From: Solen grandis
Lineage: Eukaryota > Mollusca > Bivalvia > Adapedonta > Solenidae
Assembly (NCBI GenBank): GCA_021229015.1
Contig: CM037792.1
Span: 39,349,890 to 39,413,889 of the forward strand
Length of the DNA stretch: 64,000 bases
Direction: 5' to 3'
The notes under the pieces were generated by a model. The model saw only the letters and a program-made list of their open reading frames with translations, searched no databases and had not been told where the DNA came from. A program made the position numbers and the translations under genes. Shown piece after piece: positions 19,718 through 31,149 of this stretch; position 1 is the first letter of the stretch; each line of letters starts with the position of its first letter.

Positions 19718-22678
19718 TTATACGTCAGAATATCTCTTTGGTGTTTTGATAACCCTCCTGCTCCGCTCGTTTGGTGTGTCATTTTTCATGGTGCATGTGG
19801 TCTTCAAAGGCGATGTCAGTCCATTCTCATTTTCATTTCTCTGATAAAATTTCTTTATCGCGGTTACATTTCGCTTGTATTTCGCGCCATTCCGCTCAAT
19901 CGTAGCCGAATTTCCGTGCTTCTCACAGACCACGTACGGATTTGGGTCAAAATTTGTGTCTAGCTTATTTTGTTTTTGCTTTTTCAACAAAACCTTGTCT
20001 CCTACATTAATAAAAGAATTGCTCGCTTTACGCATTTCGTCACTGTACATTTCCCCCCTTTTCTTTTCGTTCTGCGTCGCGGTCTCGCGCCTCTGATTCT
20101 ATGCGGTGATTTTGCAAGCTGGGCAACTTTGACCTGATTTTTCTACCAAACAAGAGTTCAGCTGGGGACACGCCCGTGGTGGAATGCGGTGCACTCCGGT
20201 ACATTAACAGATATGTGTCCAATTCGCATTTCCAGTTGCGTTTTTCGGCCTGCGCGATTTTGATACGCTTAAGTAGTGACCTGTTTTGCCTTTCTACCTC
20301 GCCATTTGCGCTGGGCCACAATGGCGTTGTGCGTCTGTGCTTAACCCCGTTTTCAGTCAAGTATGCTTCAAAGACATCGCTTGTGAAGCAGCTAGCACCG
20401 TCCGTCTGTACGGATAACGGAATAAATACCTCGGAGTATTTTGATTGCGTTTTCTGATGTGGGCGATTTACTAAGCCCGAGCTCAATATACCTGCTGTAG
20501 TAATCTACAACTACTAAAATGTAATCTTTAGAATTCAGGGGCCCTAACCAGTCTATTGCTAAGTATTCCCAAGGCGCATTTGGTAGTTCGGTGCGCGTCA
20601 TTTCCTCAGGTTTCGTAGAAACCGAGACTAATTGACAACCGTAGTATGTTAATTTTGCAATGTTTTTCAATGTCTTTATCGATATTCGGCCAAAATACAT
20701 GCTGTCGCAGATTTTGCTTCATACTCACAATGCCGGGATGAGCTTCATGCGCTATTTCGAGTATTTGTTCCCTCAAACTTTTTGGTACAACAATTCTCGT
20801 TCCTCTGAGTACAAGAAAACTTATGGCGCTCAGCTCATTTCGGATAGGTAAGTACTCAAGATATGGCAATTTATGCCATAAATTGTTTGCGATACATTCG
20901 CGCAGTGCTGATATTTCCGTGTCATAGCGTGACGCTTTTTCGATGTCGCGCGTCGTAATGGCAGTAGGTGTTGCGTTAACGGCGACAAATTTCACATACT
21001 CATGGCTCACGGTGAACGCATGTGTTTCTTGATCGCAAATTTTTGACTTTTCCAACAGCCTACTCAAGCAGTCGCTTGTTTTCTTTGCCCTTAATGTGTC
21101 GCGTCGTGAACTTATAATTCTGAAGACGTAATACCCATCTCTCAATACGAGCAGACGGCTTTGACCTGGGCGAGAAAACGAATTTAAGCGGTTTGCAATC
21201 AGTAAGGAGCTCGAACTCAGTACCATAAAGGTAAACATGGAAACGTTCTATACCCCATACGATAGCCAATGCTTCGCGCTCGATTTGTGAAAGCTTTCGT
21301 TCAGCAGTTGTCAAATAACTTGTGTTTTTGCATTTTTATCATAAAACCCTAGCGTTTCAGCACTTGCAAGCTTTCGTTTGAGTTCGTCAAACGCTTGCTG
21401 TTCATCGGAACCCCATTTAAATTTTACGTTTTTGCGAGTCAGACGCCTTAGCGGTTCTGATACTGTCGCGAGATCAGGTATGTAACGCGCATTGAAATTG
21501 ACCAAACCAAGGAACGACCGGACTTCTGACGCATTTCGCGGCTCTCTCGCGTCTAAGACATCTTGTACTTTGGCTTTTGTTGGACCGACCCCGTGCTTTG
21601 AGACCACATTTCCCATAAACACTAACTCCGACATATTGAATTCACACTTTTCACGATTTAGGGTAAAACCCTTTTCGCGCAAAACTTTTAACACATTTTG
21701 CAAACACTCATCGTGTTGCTCTTGTGACACACCATGCACTATTATGTCAGCCATAATATTTTGTGCATTTGGACATCCTTGCAGAATCTGTTGCAGAACT
21801 TTCTGATACAATTCACTTGCACATGACACTCCAAACATTAGCCTTTTATAGCGGTACTGTCCAGTGTGAGTCACAAATGTTGTGATTTCACGCGAACTCT
21901 CTTCAAGTTCGATTTGATGATACGCGTTTTTAATATCCAATTTGCTGAAAACCGTCGAACCGCTCATCTCCTGCAACACGTCGTCGATGGTAGGTATTAT
22001 GTGATGTACCCTGCGTACTGCGGTATTCGCCTGCCTCATGTCCACACATAGTCGGATGTCATCGTCCCCTTTTGGCACGATTACGACCGGTGATACCCAG
22101 TGGCTGGGTTTGTCCACCTTCTCTATTATGTCCAATTGTTCTAAGCTGTCAAGTTTCTTTTCTAATTTTTCCCTTAAATGGTAAGGAACCCTTCTAATTG
22201 GTTGGATCACTGGCTGTACCGAATCGTCAATTGGTATCTTCATTTGGAAATCTTTAAGTTTCCCTATGCCCGAAAACAAATCTGGATATTTGTTCGCTAT
22301 ATCAGTGCTAATATTTCACACCTGGGGTCGTACCCTCAGAACGTCTAATATCACGGCTGTGTCCCTGCCTAACAAGGACTGTCCCTTTCCTTGCAAAACG
22401 GTAAATTCAACATTTTCTGCCAACACACCGTTTCCTTCAACGTTTGCTCTGAAGGTACCTGCCAATTTAAGTGGTACTTTTGAACCAAAGGCATAAATCT
22501 TTTTGTCCGTTTTCTCGTGCGTCATGCATTTGAATTGGGACTGTGATTTAAGAAATGTCCAAGTATTTATGTCGATCACGTTGCATGTCGCACCTGAGTC
22601 AATAATCATATTAAGGGGTATTTTTCCTACCTCTACTGTGATTCTTGTTGAGGCGAACTTGTCCTTAACGGTAAACAT
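19718..22678 (-). pseudogene. Gypsy-type pol remnant (protease-RT-RNase H-integrase)
   Basis: Minus strand. Protease (22316-22678) shows MIIDSGATCNVID. RT (21311-22279) starts with the KIPIDDSVQPV/RRVPYHLREKL entry and keeps FSKLDIKNAYHQIELEE, but the catalytic box reads NIMADIIVHG where the family has two Asp, so the first catalytic Asp is Ala (one base change). A deletion near 21311 joins the RT end to the middle of RNase H, removing its first catalytic Asp (ERKLSQIEREALAIVWG remains at 21060-21314). Integrase follows in three frames: an H-H-C zinc segment (EIAHEAHPG...), the core DWLGPL (20486-20700), and VQTDGASCF with NGEVERQNRSLLKR (20040-20420). The C-terminal tail ends at 19718. Confidence 0.85.
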
Positions 22679-22739
22679 GTATTCCCCAGTAAATTCTTGT
22701 TCTGAGTCTGAGTCATCAAGAGAACGAATTTTCTATTTT

Positions 22740-23516
22740 GATTTAATTGGTTTCTCTCGTCGCTTAGGTACGGTTGATTTGCATTTTACTGCAAAATGCC
22801 CCCTTCTTTGACACTTGTGGCATTTTGCATTTTTAGCTGGGCAAGCTGGGTCCTTAGATATATGTCCCTTGCGACCACAGTTATAGCACTGTATTGAACT
22901 TGATATGGCTGACTGACCCCTTTTCCGGACAAAGAGCGCATTGTCTGAATTTAATTTTTATGTGAAATGTCCCATTTTCAATTGTTTTTGCACTGTCTTG
23001 GGCTCTTTCATACGTTGCTGCAAAATCCAAAACTTTCTCTAAAGATAATTCTTTTTCGCACAGAAATTTTCTTCTCAGTGTTGAAGAACAGCATTTTTGA
23101 ACAATTTGATCACGGATTCTATCATTGGTATCAGTAAACTCGCATGACAGAGCAAGTTGTTTCAATCGCGTGGCAAAATCTTGTACTGATTCGTCAGATT
23201 TCTGAGCTTCCGTGTTGAATTTGTGTCTTTCGAATGACACGTTCTTCTTCGGCTTGAAATAGTCGTCAAGTTTTGTGATTGCTGTGTCAAAATCATTGTC
23301 AATGCCGGTACCGTCGAGTGTTTCAAATATCTGTTGGACTTCTGGTCCGACCAGGTGAAGTAACAACGCCCTTTTCTGTGTTTTGTCCGTAACACCAGAA
23401 CCAATCACAAAATATTTGAACGACTTAATCCATCTGTCCCATCTACTTGGGAGACTCGAACTGTCTCCATTGAGCTTAAACGGCTCAATGCTCTGCACTG
23501 TCAATGCTTTCGCCAT
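22740..23516 (-). pseudogene. Gypsy/Mag-type gag remnant
   Basis: Minus strand, starting at MAKALTVQSIEPF (23516). The capsid-like region has WDRWIKSFKYFVIGSG and DDYFKPKKNV, common in invertebrate Mag-like gag proteins. A frameshift near 22890 precedes two CCHC zinc knuckles (CYNCGRKGHIS and CHKCQRRGHFAVKC, 22790-22890), which bind the element's RNA. Upstream (23541-23605) the leader has three copies of CGGAATTTAATCCA. Confidence 0.8.
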
Positions 23517-23818
23517 GATTGTATATACTGAAACAATCAAACGGAATTTAATCCAATCCAGCGGAATTTAATCCAAGTTAATGCACATACGGAATTTAAT
23601 CCACACCACGTTTTAATTCATAGAGGTTGATTCACTCATCGAATTCGATCCTTATCCTCGTCGCCAAACTTCCTGTGGTGTTTACAGGTAACAAACACAG
23701 TCTTCTAGTACAACTACATTTATTTACAACGTCTGTCTAGTACAAGGGGTTGCTGGCTACTCCCGACTCACATGCAGTGCGCCCGCACAGCTATCATAGA
23801 GTCATGTAATATGATACT

Positions 23819-23842
23819 CAAACACTGATACACTACACTGCC
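23819..23842. repeat. Terminal inverted repeat, right end, plus TSD
   Basis: CAAACACTGATACACTACA (23819-23837) followed by the target duplication CTGCC (23838-23842). Confidence 0.85.
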
Positions 23843-24085
23843 TGCAGCTGATCAACCCGCTTTTAACGCAAGATCTAAAACTTTATACACGTAGAGAAAA
23901 GTAAATTAAAATTTTCGTTGAGTAGATTTAGTCAACGTATTTTTTTTCTCCATTAATTCCTTAGGGCTCTATGAAATTGTTTCGATGCTAATTACATCTT
24001 AATGTCCAGCTTAGCTGTTATTTTTAGCGGCTAATTTTATGCTTAACTATTTTATGCTATTTCTTTAACTGCATTTGTCTAGAAT
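23843..24085. repeat. Duplicated block A2, right of the Gypsy insertion
   Basis: Continues the alignment with 61170-61410: 'cgcttttaacgcaagat', 'gtagagaaaagtaaattaa', 'cattaattcctt', 'ggctaattttat'. A short stretch near 24945-25016 resumes similarity with 61470-61560 ('acacgcttatcacac'). Confidence 0.75.
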
Positions 24086-24395
24086 AGTTAGTCTAAACAT
24101 ATATATTCCCATCATATATAACAACATAGTATACAAAAATTCAAACATTTAGGATAAGATGTGAACGAAAGCAATGCTTACAATGTTCTTCTCCTAGAAA
24201 CACTTAAGTACACAAGAAAGCAGCTTATTAAAAGGATATTTGGGAAAACATCTTGAGCTAAATTTATAATATAATAAGAGGAAAATAATATTTTGAAATG
24301 AGAGTAAAAATGCTAGTATAAAGTGGAGATCTAATGAATAGTTTTGGTGAAGAGAATAAAGCAAAAAAGGAGATAGTTAAGAGGAGAAAGAGATG
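24086..24395. other. No gene seen
   Basis: AT-rich, possibly the 3' flank or tail region of the LINE fragment that follows. Confidence 0.4.
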
Positions 24396-24399
24396 TAAA

Positions 24400-24945
24400 A
24401 GGAATTCGTCCACCAACATTTAATAATATTCAACGTGCGTATCAAACCGTTTCGTATTTTGAATGAAAGTCTGGACACTTTGAAATATAAGTTCATTTTG
24501 GATGGTAGGCAAAAGAGGGTCGCCATAAAGTAGTTTATCAAGATTAATGATACGATCCTGTAGTGTCAACAACATTATATTTCGACAGTGATAAATAGAT
24601 AGATAAAATTCGAAAAAAAAGTGATTATTGTTTTCGATGTAGCCACAGCTACAAAATGGATCTGACACAATACCTTTTACGAAGAGATGTTTTTAATGAG
24701 CTACATTCTGTGCGGAGTCGAGAATGTAGTATTTGGAGACGTCTAGTACTGGAATAGTAGTATGAGGGCACCTCTGATCGGTTACGTGATTCAAGATATT
24801 TAAAGACGGGGAGTTGCGAATATCAAGAGAGATATCAATATCATTCCATTCACGGATCGCCGTTGGAAGAAAAGAGTTAAAATATGTAGTTGTACTAGAA
24901 TAGTTTATATTTGTAACTAATACAAACTATTGGTATTCGATCGGC
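24400..24945 (-). pseudogene. LINE ORF2 C-terminal fragment
   Basis: On the minus strand from about 24910: STTTYFNSFLPTAIREWN, then after frame changes DPFCSCGYIENNNHFFFE (24600-24668), ending at 24420. A Cys-rich C-terminus after an AIREWN segment is typical of non-LTR retrotransposons in invertebrates. The Gypsy-block sequence flanks it on both sides, so this is a separate, 5'-truncated insertion. Confidence 0.65.
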
Positions 24946-25153
24946 AGGCGACATGTAAATTTCTCTCAATCAGTGATCGAACGTGTCCGTAGTACCCTAA
25001 ACACACGCTTATCACACAAATGAAACTGTAAAAAATTAAAAAAAAAATTTAAAAAAATTTTTATATCACATGAGCATATAAATACATGTTAAGTATCAAT
25101 TAGTGATAATCAATCTAATATTTGATATAATAAATAAGACATGTAACTACATA

Positions 25154-25650
25154 TTAATTATTGTGTTCTAATAAATCATTTCTCTTTGAAAAAGCAAGGT
25201 GTACAAATTTGACTAATTTTTTAATAACACCTGTTTGGTTTGTTTTCATTAGTAATTTAAATTTAGTAATAGTTGGCCAGGAACAAAAATATTTAGGTAA
25301 TAACTTACGCCTTAGGTCATTATAGAATGGGCAACTTAAAACAAAATGATATTCATTTTGTACAACATTCATATTACAACAATTACATTTTCTGTGTTCT
25401 CTCTCAATATTTTTGTATCGCCCCTCTTCAACTGCCAAACTATGAGAAGAACATCTTAATTTAGCTAAAGATTTACAATGTGAAGGATTATCAATTTTCA
25501 ATGTATGGTTCAATTTCAAAAGAATTTTAAAACAACAATATGTATCTAATTTACCACTTTTTTCAACAGAATAAAACCAGTCTTGTATGTATTGAACATG
25601 TATCCTCTGAATGATAATATTAAGATATTCTTTACTGTAATGAGTATTTA
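25154..25650 (-). pseudogene. Second LINE C-terminal fragment
   Basis: Minus strand: LNHTLKIDNPSHCKSLAKLR, then CNCCNMNVVQNEYHFVLSCP with a C-C-H-C arrangement, then YNDLRRKLLPKYF. This resembles the zinc-binding tail of invertebrate LINE reverse transcriptases. The reading extends upstream to about 25650 (VQYIQDWFYSVEKSG). No catalytic domain is left. Confidence 0.65.
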
Positions 25651-27000
25651 TTTATACAATAACCTCTCCACTTTAGAGATTTATATGAAGTGATAGTACA
25701 TTTTATACATGTAAAATGATAATTTAGCTACATCATGCAAGCACTCCAGAGATACGGGTAGATTATATATAGATATATCATGTAATCTTTGATAAGCATA
25801 TTTCAATATTGTGAAGAAGTCAATTCTAAATCAGAGTTTTTATAAGCTTTAACTTATTACCCGACATAAATTACTTGACTAAAAAATAACCTTTATTAGC
25901 TGTATTTAATTTACATATACTGTTATGTTTGTTCTTTCTTGTGAGTCACACAACTTTAGTATGTAAGTGAAAATGACTTGACAAAACCTTTAGTTTGTAT
26001 TGTAAAATACCCCTAAATTATATCACCAAATTTTCAGTCAACAGTATTATTGTTCATATTTATAAAAATGATACTTCTATATGTTTAAAGGTACATCAAC
26101 ACCATCTATGGAACAGTCAAAAAACTCTGAAAGGTAACTTCACAATGAAAGAATGTTTCATGCTATTTTGAATTTTCTTTTTCAGTTATATTTTGTGTCA
26201 TACTGCTTAGCTTTGTTTTTGTTTAACACAGTTTTTTCAAAATTTGGGTTAACAGTTCCATATTAGTTTGGAAAATACATAACAGTTTAACTTTTAGTTA
26301 ATATAATTATCATTGCAAGATGCAATGAGATGTGTTTTGTTCTTTTCTGTTTGTTTTGGTTTATTTATATCCACGCTTATGCTATTCCTTGGCATGATGA
26401 ATTATGTTTATCATTTTTATATTATCGCTTTGTTTGCTTAAACTATGCACTGTTTTTCCTTTATACTATGTCAAATATACCTCAGGAAATGGTCTCAACA
26501 GAGGCAAGCAGTGCAATGGTTTTGAGATATTTTCAAGCTGATTAGGTTTTTTCAATGCTTTCATATGTCCTTTATATGTTTTTCTGATATCTGGAAAAGG
26601 GTTTAAATTCGAAATATATATATATATATATAAAAAAATCAATGCAAATTGATAAAAAGATTTATTTTGTAAAATTATGGTAGAAAAAAATGTTTCAAAA
26701 TGCTTTTACTCTTATTATATAAGGATAGTAAATACTCATTTTATATAATTAAAAAAAAAAAAAAAAAAAAATTATTGTTTATCAAACCCCACGACTTTTT
26801 TTTTTCTTGATTTTCTTATAAATTAGAAATGACACTGATAGTTGAGACTTACACGCGTAATCTATCTCTTTCCCAATATTTTTTCAGTAAGAAAAGTATT
26901 TATTGGTATTACAGTTGTTCAAGCGACTTTGTTGGAGGAGGGGGGTCCATTACATACACAAACAAGCTAAACGTTCAGTCTGTAGGAGACAGCCAGCACC
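25651..27000. other. AT-rich DNA, no gene seen
   Basis: Contains (TA)n near 26617-26632, a pure A-run at 26751-26772, and the 5' flank of the L1-like LINE. The open frame at 26330-26545 is Phe/Leu-rich and unsupported. Confidence 0.5.
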
Positions 27001-27029
27001 TTGTTATATGATTGTACAAATTATTATAA

Positions 27030-27460
27030 ATGACAGATAAAATAACTATGTATTCAATGAATGCCCAAGGTCTTGGTGACAAAAACAAAAGAAATGATGT
27101 CTTTGACTTTTTAAAAAGTAAAAAAGGCTCCATTTATTTTTTACAAGACACCCACTTTATTGATAAAGAAATAAACAACATATACATTGAGTTTGGGTAT
27201 ACCTGCTACTTTAATAATATGAAAATTATTCTGAGGAGTTTTTTATTAAATAATAAAATAAAAGAATTTAATAATCCGTGTATTATTGCAGGAGACTTTA
27301 ACTTAGTACTTAATCCTGAAATAGACTGCTTTAATTACCTTCATATCAATAACCCTAAATATAGAATATGCTATTAAAGATTATTTAAAAATTTACGTGG
27401 TTCAAAAAGAATACAAATAAAAAAGCTAGGTTAGATTTTTTCATTATATCAGATACTTTA
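27030..27460 (+). pseudogene. LINE endonuclease domain (deleted)
   Basis: Starts MTDKITMYSMNAQGLGDKNK, the usual beginning of an apurinic-type endonuclease (NxQGL, DxHF). CIIAGDFNLVLNPEID carries the GDFN motif. Roughly the middle third is missing, so the nuclease is dead. The remaining C-terminal R-L-D-F motif and GYRTDHSLV, which carries the SDH/TDH catalytic His, lie at 27425-27505. Confidence 0.75.
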
Positions 27461-28303
27461 ATGACAGAGATAGTAGATACAAGGTTATTACCAGGTTATA
27501 GGACTGATCATTCATTAGTTAAATTACATCTTGAATTTGGCAAGTTTAAAAAGGGTAAATCATATTGGAAGATGAATAATTCTCTTTTAAAAGATTTAGA
27601 CTATATAAAAACTATTAAGACTACTATATATGAAACAAAAACACATTATGTATATGAAAATCAAGTAAAAGATAGAGATATTGATACAATTCCAAATAAA
27701 GAAATAAAATTCACGATAGGAGATCAGCTATTGTTTGAAACACTTCTGTGTGAAATAAGGGGTAGTACTATTGCTTATAGCTCTCGAGTAAAGAAAAGAG
27801 ATGATATAAAGGAAAAATTACTACTAGATCAAATTAATTTGCTTGAAAAAGAAATATACACTAAACATACCTTATTAGAGGAAAAAAGAAAAGAACTCGG
27901 GGAATTAAGGGATAAGAAAATGGAAGGAAATAAAATCAGATCTAGAGCAAAATGGATCGATCAGGGTGAGAAGAATAGTAAATTCTTCTGTAGTCTTGAG
28001 AATAACAATTTTATTTCCAAATCAATGACAAAATTAATAACAAATAAAAATATTCAAATAACGGAACAAAGTGACATATTACAAGAGGTAAAAGAATTTT
28101 ATAAATCTCTTTACAATAAAAAAGATACCCTAGATGTAAATTTAAATTCAATTCTCGGTAAGCATAATGTTAAAAAATTAAATGATAGTGAAAAACAATC
28201 ATTAGAAGGTTTACTATCAGAGAGAGAATGCTTGGAAGCTCTTAAAAAAATGAAAAATAATAAAAGTCCAGGTATATCTGGTTTTACTGTGGAGTTTTTT
28301 TAA
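27461..28303 (+). pseudogene. LINE ORF2 segment between endonuclease and RT
   Basis: Contains GYRTDHSLVKLHLE, a coiled-coil-prone Lys/Glu stretch, RSRAKWIDQGEKNSKFF (conserved pre-RT motif of L1-like elements) and KMKNNKSPGISGFTVEFF, the start of the RT fingers (NNKSPG-DG). The conserved Asp after SPG is Ile here. Confidence 0.8.
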
Positions 28304-28578
28304 AGTTTTCTGGACAGATATTGGAACCTTTCTTGTTAGGTCCTTAAACTCGGGTTTATCTCATGGGGAATTATCTGTGACACAAAAACAGGGGGTAATT
28401 ACTTGCATACCTAAGGGTGATAAAGATAAATGTTATTTGAAATATTGAAAAAAAAGGTATAAAAAAGCCCAGCAAGTATGGCAAATTAAAAAATACTCTT
28501 TCTAACATTATTGAAAGTGACCAAACTGGATTTATTACTAATAGATTTATAGGAGAAAACACAAGAATAATTTATGAC

Positions 28579-29652
28579 TTGATATTTTACACAGAAAAAT
28601 TAAAAATTCCAGGGCTTCTCCTTTTAATAGATTTTGAAAAAGCCTTTGACTCTGTATCTTGGCTTTTCATTGATAAAGTTTTAAATTACTTTAATTTTGG
28701 ACCTATTTTTAAACAATGGATTAAAACTTTTTATACAAATATTGAGTCTTGTTGTCTTGTTAATGGGCATTTATCTGATTGGTTTTATCCAGGTCGTGGC
28801 TGTCGTCAGGGGGATCCCATCTCCCCGTATATATTTATATTATGTGCAGAGGTGCTGGCTATTCTCATTCGAAATAACAAAAACATCAAAGGAATAACAA
28901 TAAATAATACAGAGTTTAAAATATCTCAGTTTGCTGATGACACTTCATTGATTTTAGATGGGACTGAAAAATCACTTAAACATGCCATTGAAACCTTAAC
29001 ATTCTATGCAAAATTCTCCGGCCTTAATGTTAATATGGAAAAAACAAAAGTTATTTGGATAGGCAGTAATAAAAACAGTAATTTTAAACTTTGTTCTTAT
29101 TTAGACTTAAGTTGGGTTAATGAATTTACTTTACTTGGGATAAAATTTTCTACAAACCTTAACACTATGATTAACAGTAACTACACGGAAAAGATAAATC
29201 AAATTGAAACATTATTATCTCTATGGTCAAAACGATTACTTACACCGATAGGAAAAATAACGGTCCTTAAAACATTAGCAATTCCTAAACTTAATCACCT
29301 AATTTTGTCAATGCCCAACCCGGGGGAAAAAATAATTAAACAAATTGAATCTATTTTCTTTAACTTTTTATGGGATGGGAAACCAGATAAAATCAAAAGG
29401 AAAGTTGTATATATGAACCACAATGATGGAGGTCTAAGAATGGTTAATATTAGATATTTTATCTGTGCTTTGAAAAATACCTGGATCAGGAGAATGTTCA
29501 TAGAAAACAGGAAATATATGAATTTTCCAATTTCAGCATATCATACAACATCATACCTTTTAAAACTGGGACCACAATATATTCTTAAAATTATTGGAGA
29601 TATTGATAATCCATTTTGGAAAGATGTTTTTATGTCCTATTATCATTTTTAG
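28579..29652 (+). pseudogene. LINE reverse transcriptase core
   Basis: LLLIDFEKAFDSVSWLFI carries the first catalytic Asp, GCRQGDPISPYIFILCAE follows, and FADDTSLILDG (28930-28960) carries the Asp pair. The thumb and connection region, LWSKRLLTPIGKITVLKTLA and NFLWDG, follow. These are L1/Tx1-clade hallmarks. This 357-codon stretch is uninterrupted, but the preceding 275 bp (RT motif 0-1) is deleted or shifted. Confidence 0.85.
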
Positions 29653-30284
29653 TAATACATTAATTCCCATTGGATCTTTAGATTTCAAGAGAGTTTATTT
29701 ATGGTATAATAATAATATAAAGGTCGGAGGTAACTATATAATGAAAAAGAAATATTTAGAAAAAGGTATATATCTAGTAAATGATATCCTGAATGATAAT
29801 GGCACGTTCTTAAAATTTGAAGAATTTAAAAACAAATATGGTGCTTTCTCTAACTTTTTAGAATATGCTAGTTTGATTTCAGCAGTAAAATGTTACATGA
29901 AAAAAAGTAAATTGTGTTGTTTAAGACCCAAATATTCCTCTCCCACTAATCATCATATTAGAGAATGCAAAAGGATGCAGAAAAATTTATGATAAAATGA
30001 TTCATAAGGCAATTCCTACTTCAGTTAAAAAGTGGTCAGATGAGTTAAGTCTAAATTTAAATATGAAAGATGAAAAAATATTTAAGTTACCATTCATTTG
30101 CAACAAAGACTCAACTCTACAGTGGTTTCAAACAAGAATTAACCATAGGATAATTGGAACTAATGTTTTACTTAAGAATATGAATATAAAAGATAATAGT
30201 CACTGTTCTTTCTGTCATACAGAAGATGAAACAATTATACACCTCTTTTATGATTGCATAAGAGTCAGACAATTTGGATATTAG
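29594..30284 (+). pseudogene. LINE ORF2 C-terminal region with zinc-knuckle-like tail
   Basis: Two overlapping frames. The last (29997-30284) includes FQTRINHRIIGTNVLLKNM and CSFCHTEDETIIHLFYDC, the C-x2-C...H...C tail typical of L1-like ORF2. Confidence 0.75.
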
Positions 30285-30550
30285 AATATATAATATAGGT
30301 ACATTTTTAAGGTTAAAGAACATTGCCAATGTCCCAACATAAATAGCTTCCAAAAACGTGTTTAAAATTTTACAAAACCTCCTTTCTCCAACATTACAAA
30401 TTATTCATAAAAAGTATTTTAAATGGGATAAATACTAACCATCATCACCAAAAAACACTTGCAACTTTGACCAATTATTATTATTCTATTTGTTTCTCCT
30501 CCTAACTTTAAAAAAAAATATATTAATGAATGTGATTTTTAGATTTAACA

Positions 30551-30587
30551 TTCTCTCTCTCTCTCTCTCTCTCTCCCTCTCTCTATT
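30551..30587. repeat. (CT)n microsatellite in LINE 3' UTR
   Basis: About seventeen CT dinucleotides with one CC interruption. Confidence 0.9.
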
Positions 30588-31149
30588 TAAGCATAATGCA
30601 TTTACGTTATATATTATTACTCAACACATAAAAAAGGCTCCCTTTTGTTACAATTTACTATAATGAGAAATAATACTTTAAATGATATATTAATTTTAAA
30701 CTTATATTTTTAAGGATAGGAAATTCAGATTATATAAATACATATACATCATGTGTATGTAATATTGCTGGAGTTTAACTGGATATATCAAGACTCTCTT
30801 ATCATAGTAAATTATTTTGTTAGCAGTCCTTTCCAATTGTTCTACAGTCCATATTAATATTAATGAATGTACTTCTATGTATTGTTATCCTTAATGATAT
30901 AGGTTAAAATAGGATTATTTAATACCATGCATATTCTAAATGTAATCAATAATGTGCCTATAGTACGTTACTTTAGTACTCTATTCTTGTTTCTTCTCAT
31001 TATTGTAAGGACAATTGGGGATGGCTCTCCGACCCCTATTGAACCTATTACGGGGATAATAAATGGGGTTTTCCCTGATGGGGCCTCAACAAAAAAAAAA
31101 AAAAAAAAAAAAAAAAAGATATTCTTTACAAAAATTATTACATATAAAA

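Larger units (their letters stand above)
19574..23837 (-). mobile_element. Defective Gypsy/Mag-type retroelement bounded by 19-bp inverted repeats
   Basis: A 4264-bp insertion, coding on the minus strand, with order gag, protease, RT, RNase H, integrase. Its boundaries are exact: a 5-bp CTGCC duplication, and the empty-site sequence at 61140-61200. The termini are inverted copies of TGTAGTGTATCAGTGTTTG (19574-19592 and 23819-23837) rather than recognisable direct LTRs. On the minus strand a region about 190 bp long (23837 to ~23650) looks like a 5' LTR ending before TTTGGCGACGAGGAT, typical leader text of Mag-like elements, but no matching copy follows the integrase. Several frameshifts, a dead RT and a truncated RNase H show it is inactive. 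Confidence 0.75.
27030..31117 (+). mobile_element. L1/Tx1-like LINE, near full ORF2, decayed
   Basis: Plus strand: endonuclease start, RT, Cys-rich tail, 3' UTR and a terminal A-tract (31090-31117) define one element. Frames are broken around 27380, 28304-28578 and 29650-29997. Its A-tail abuts the 3' end of an oppositely oriented LINE. Confidence 0.8.
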
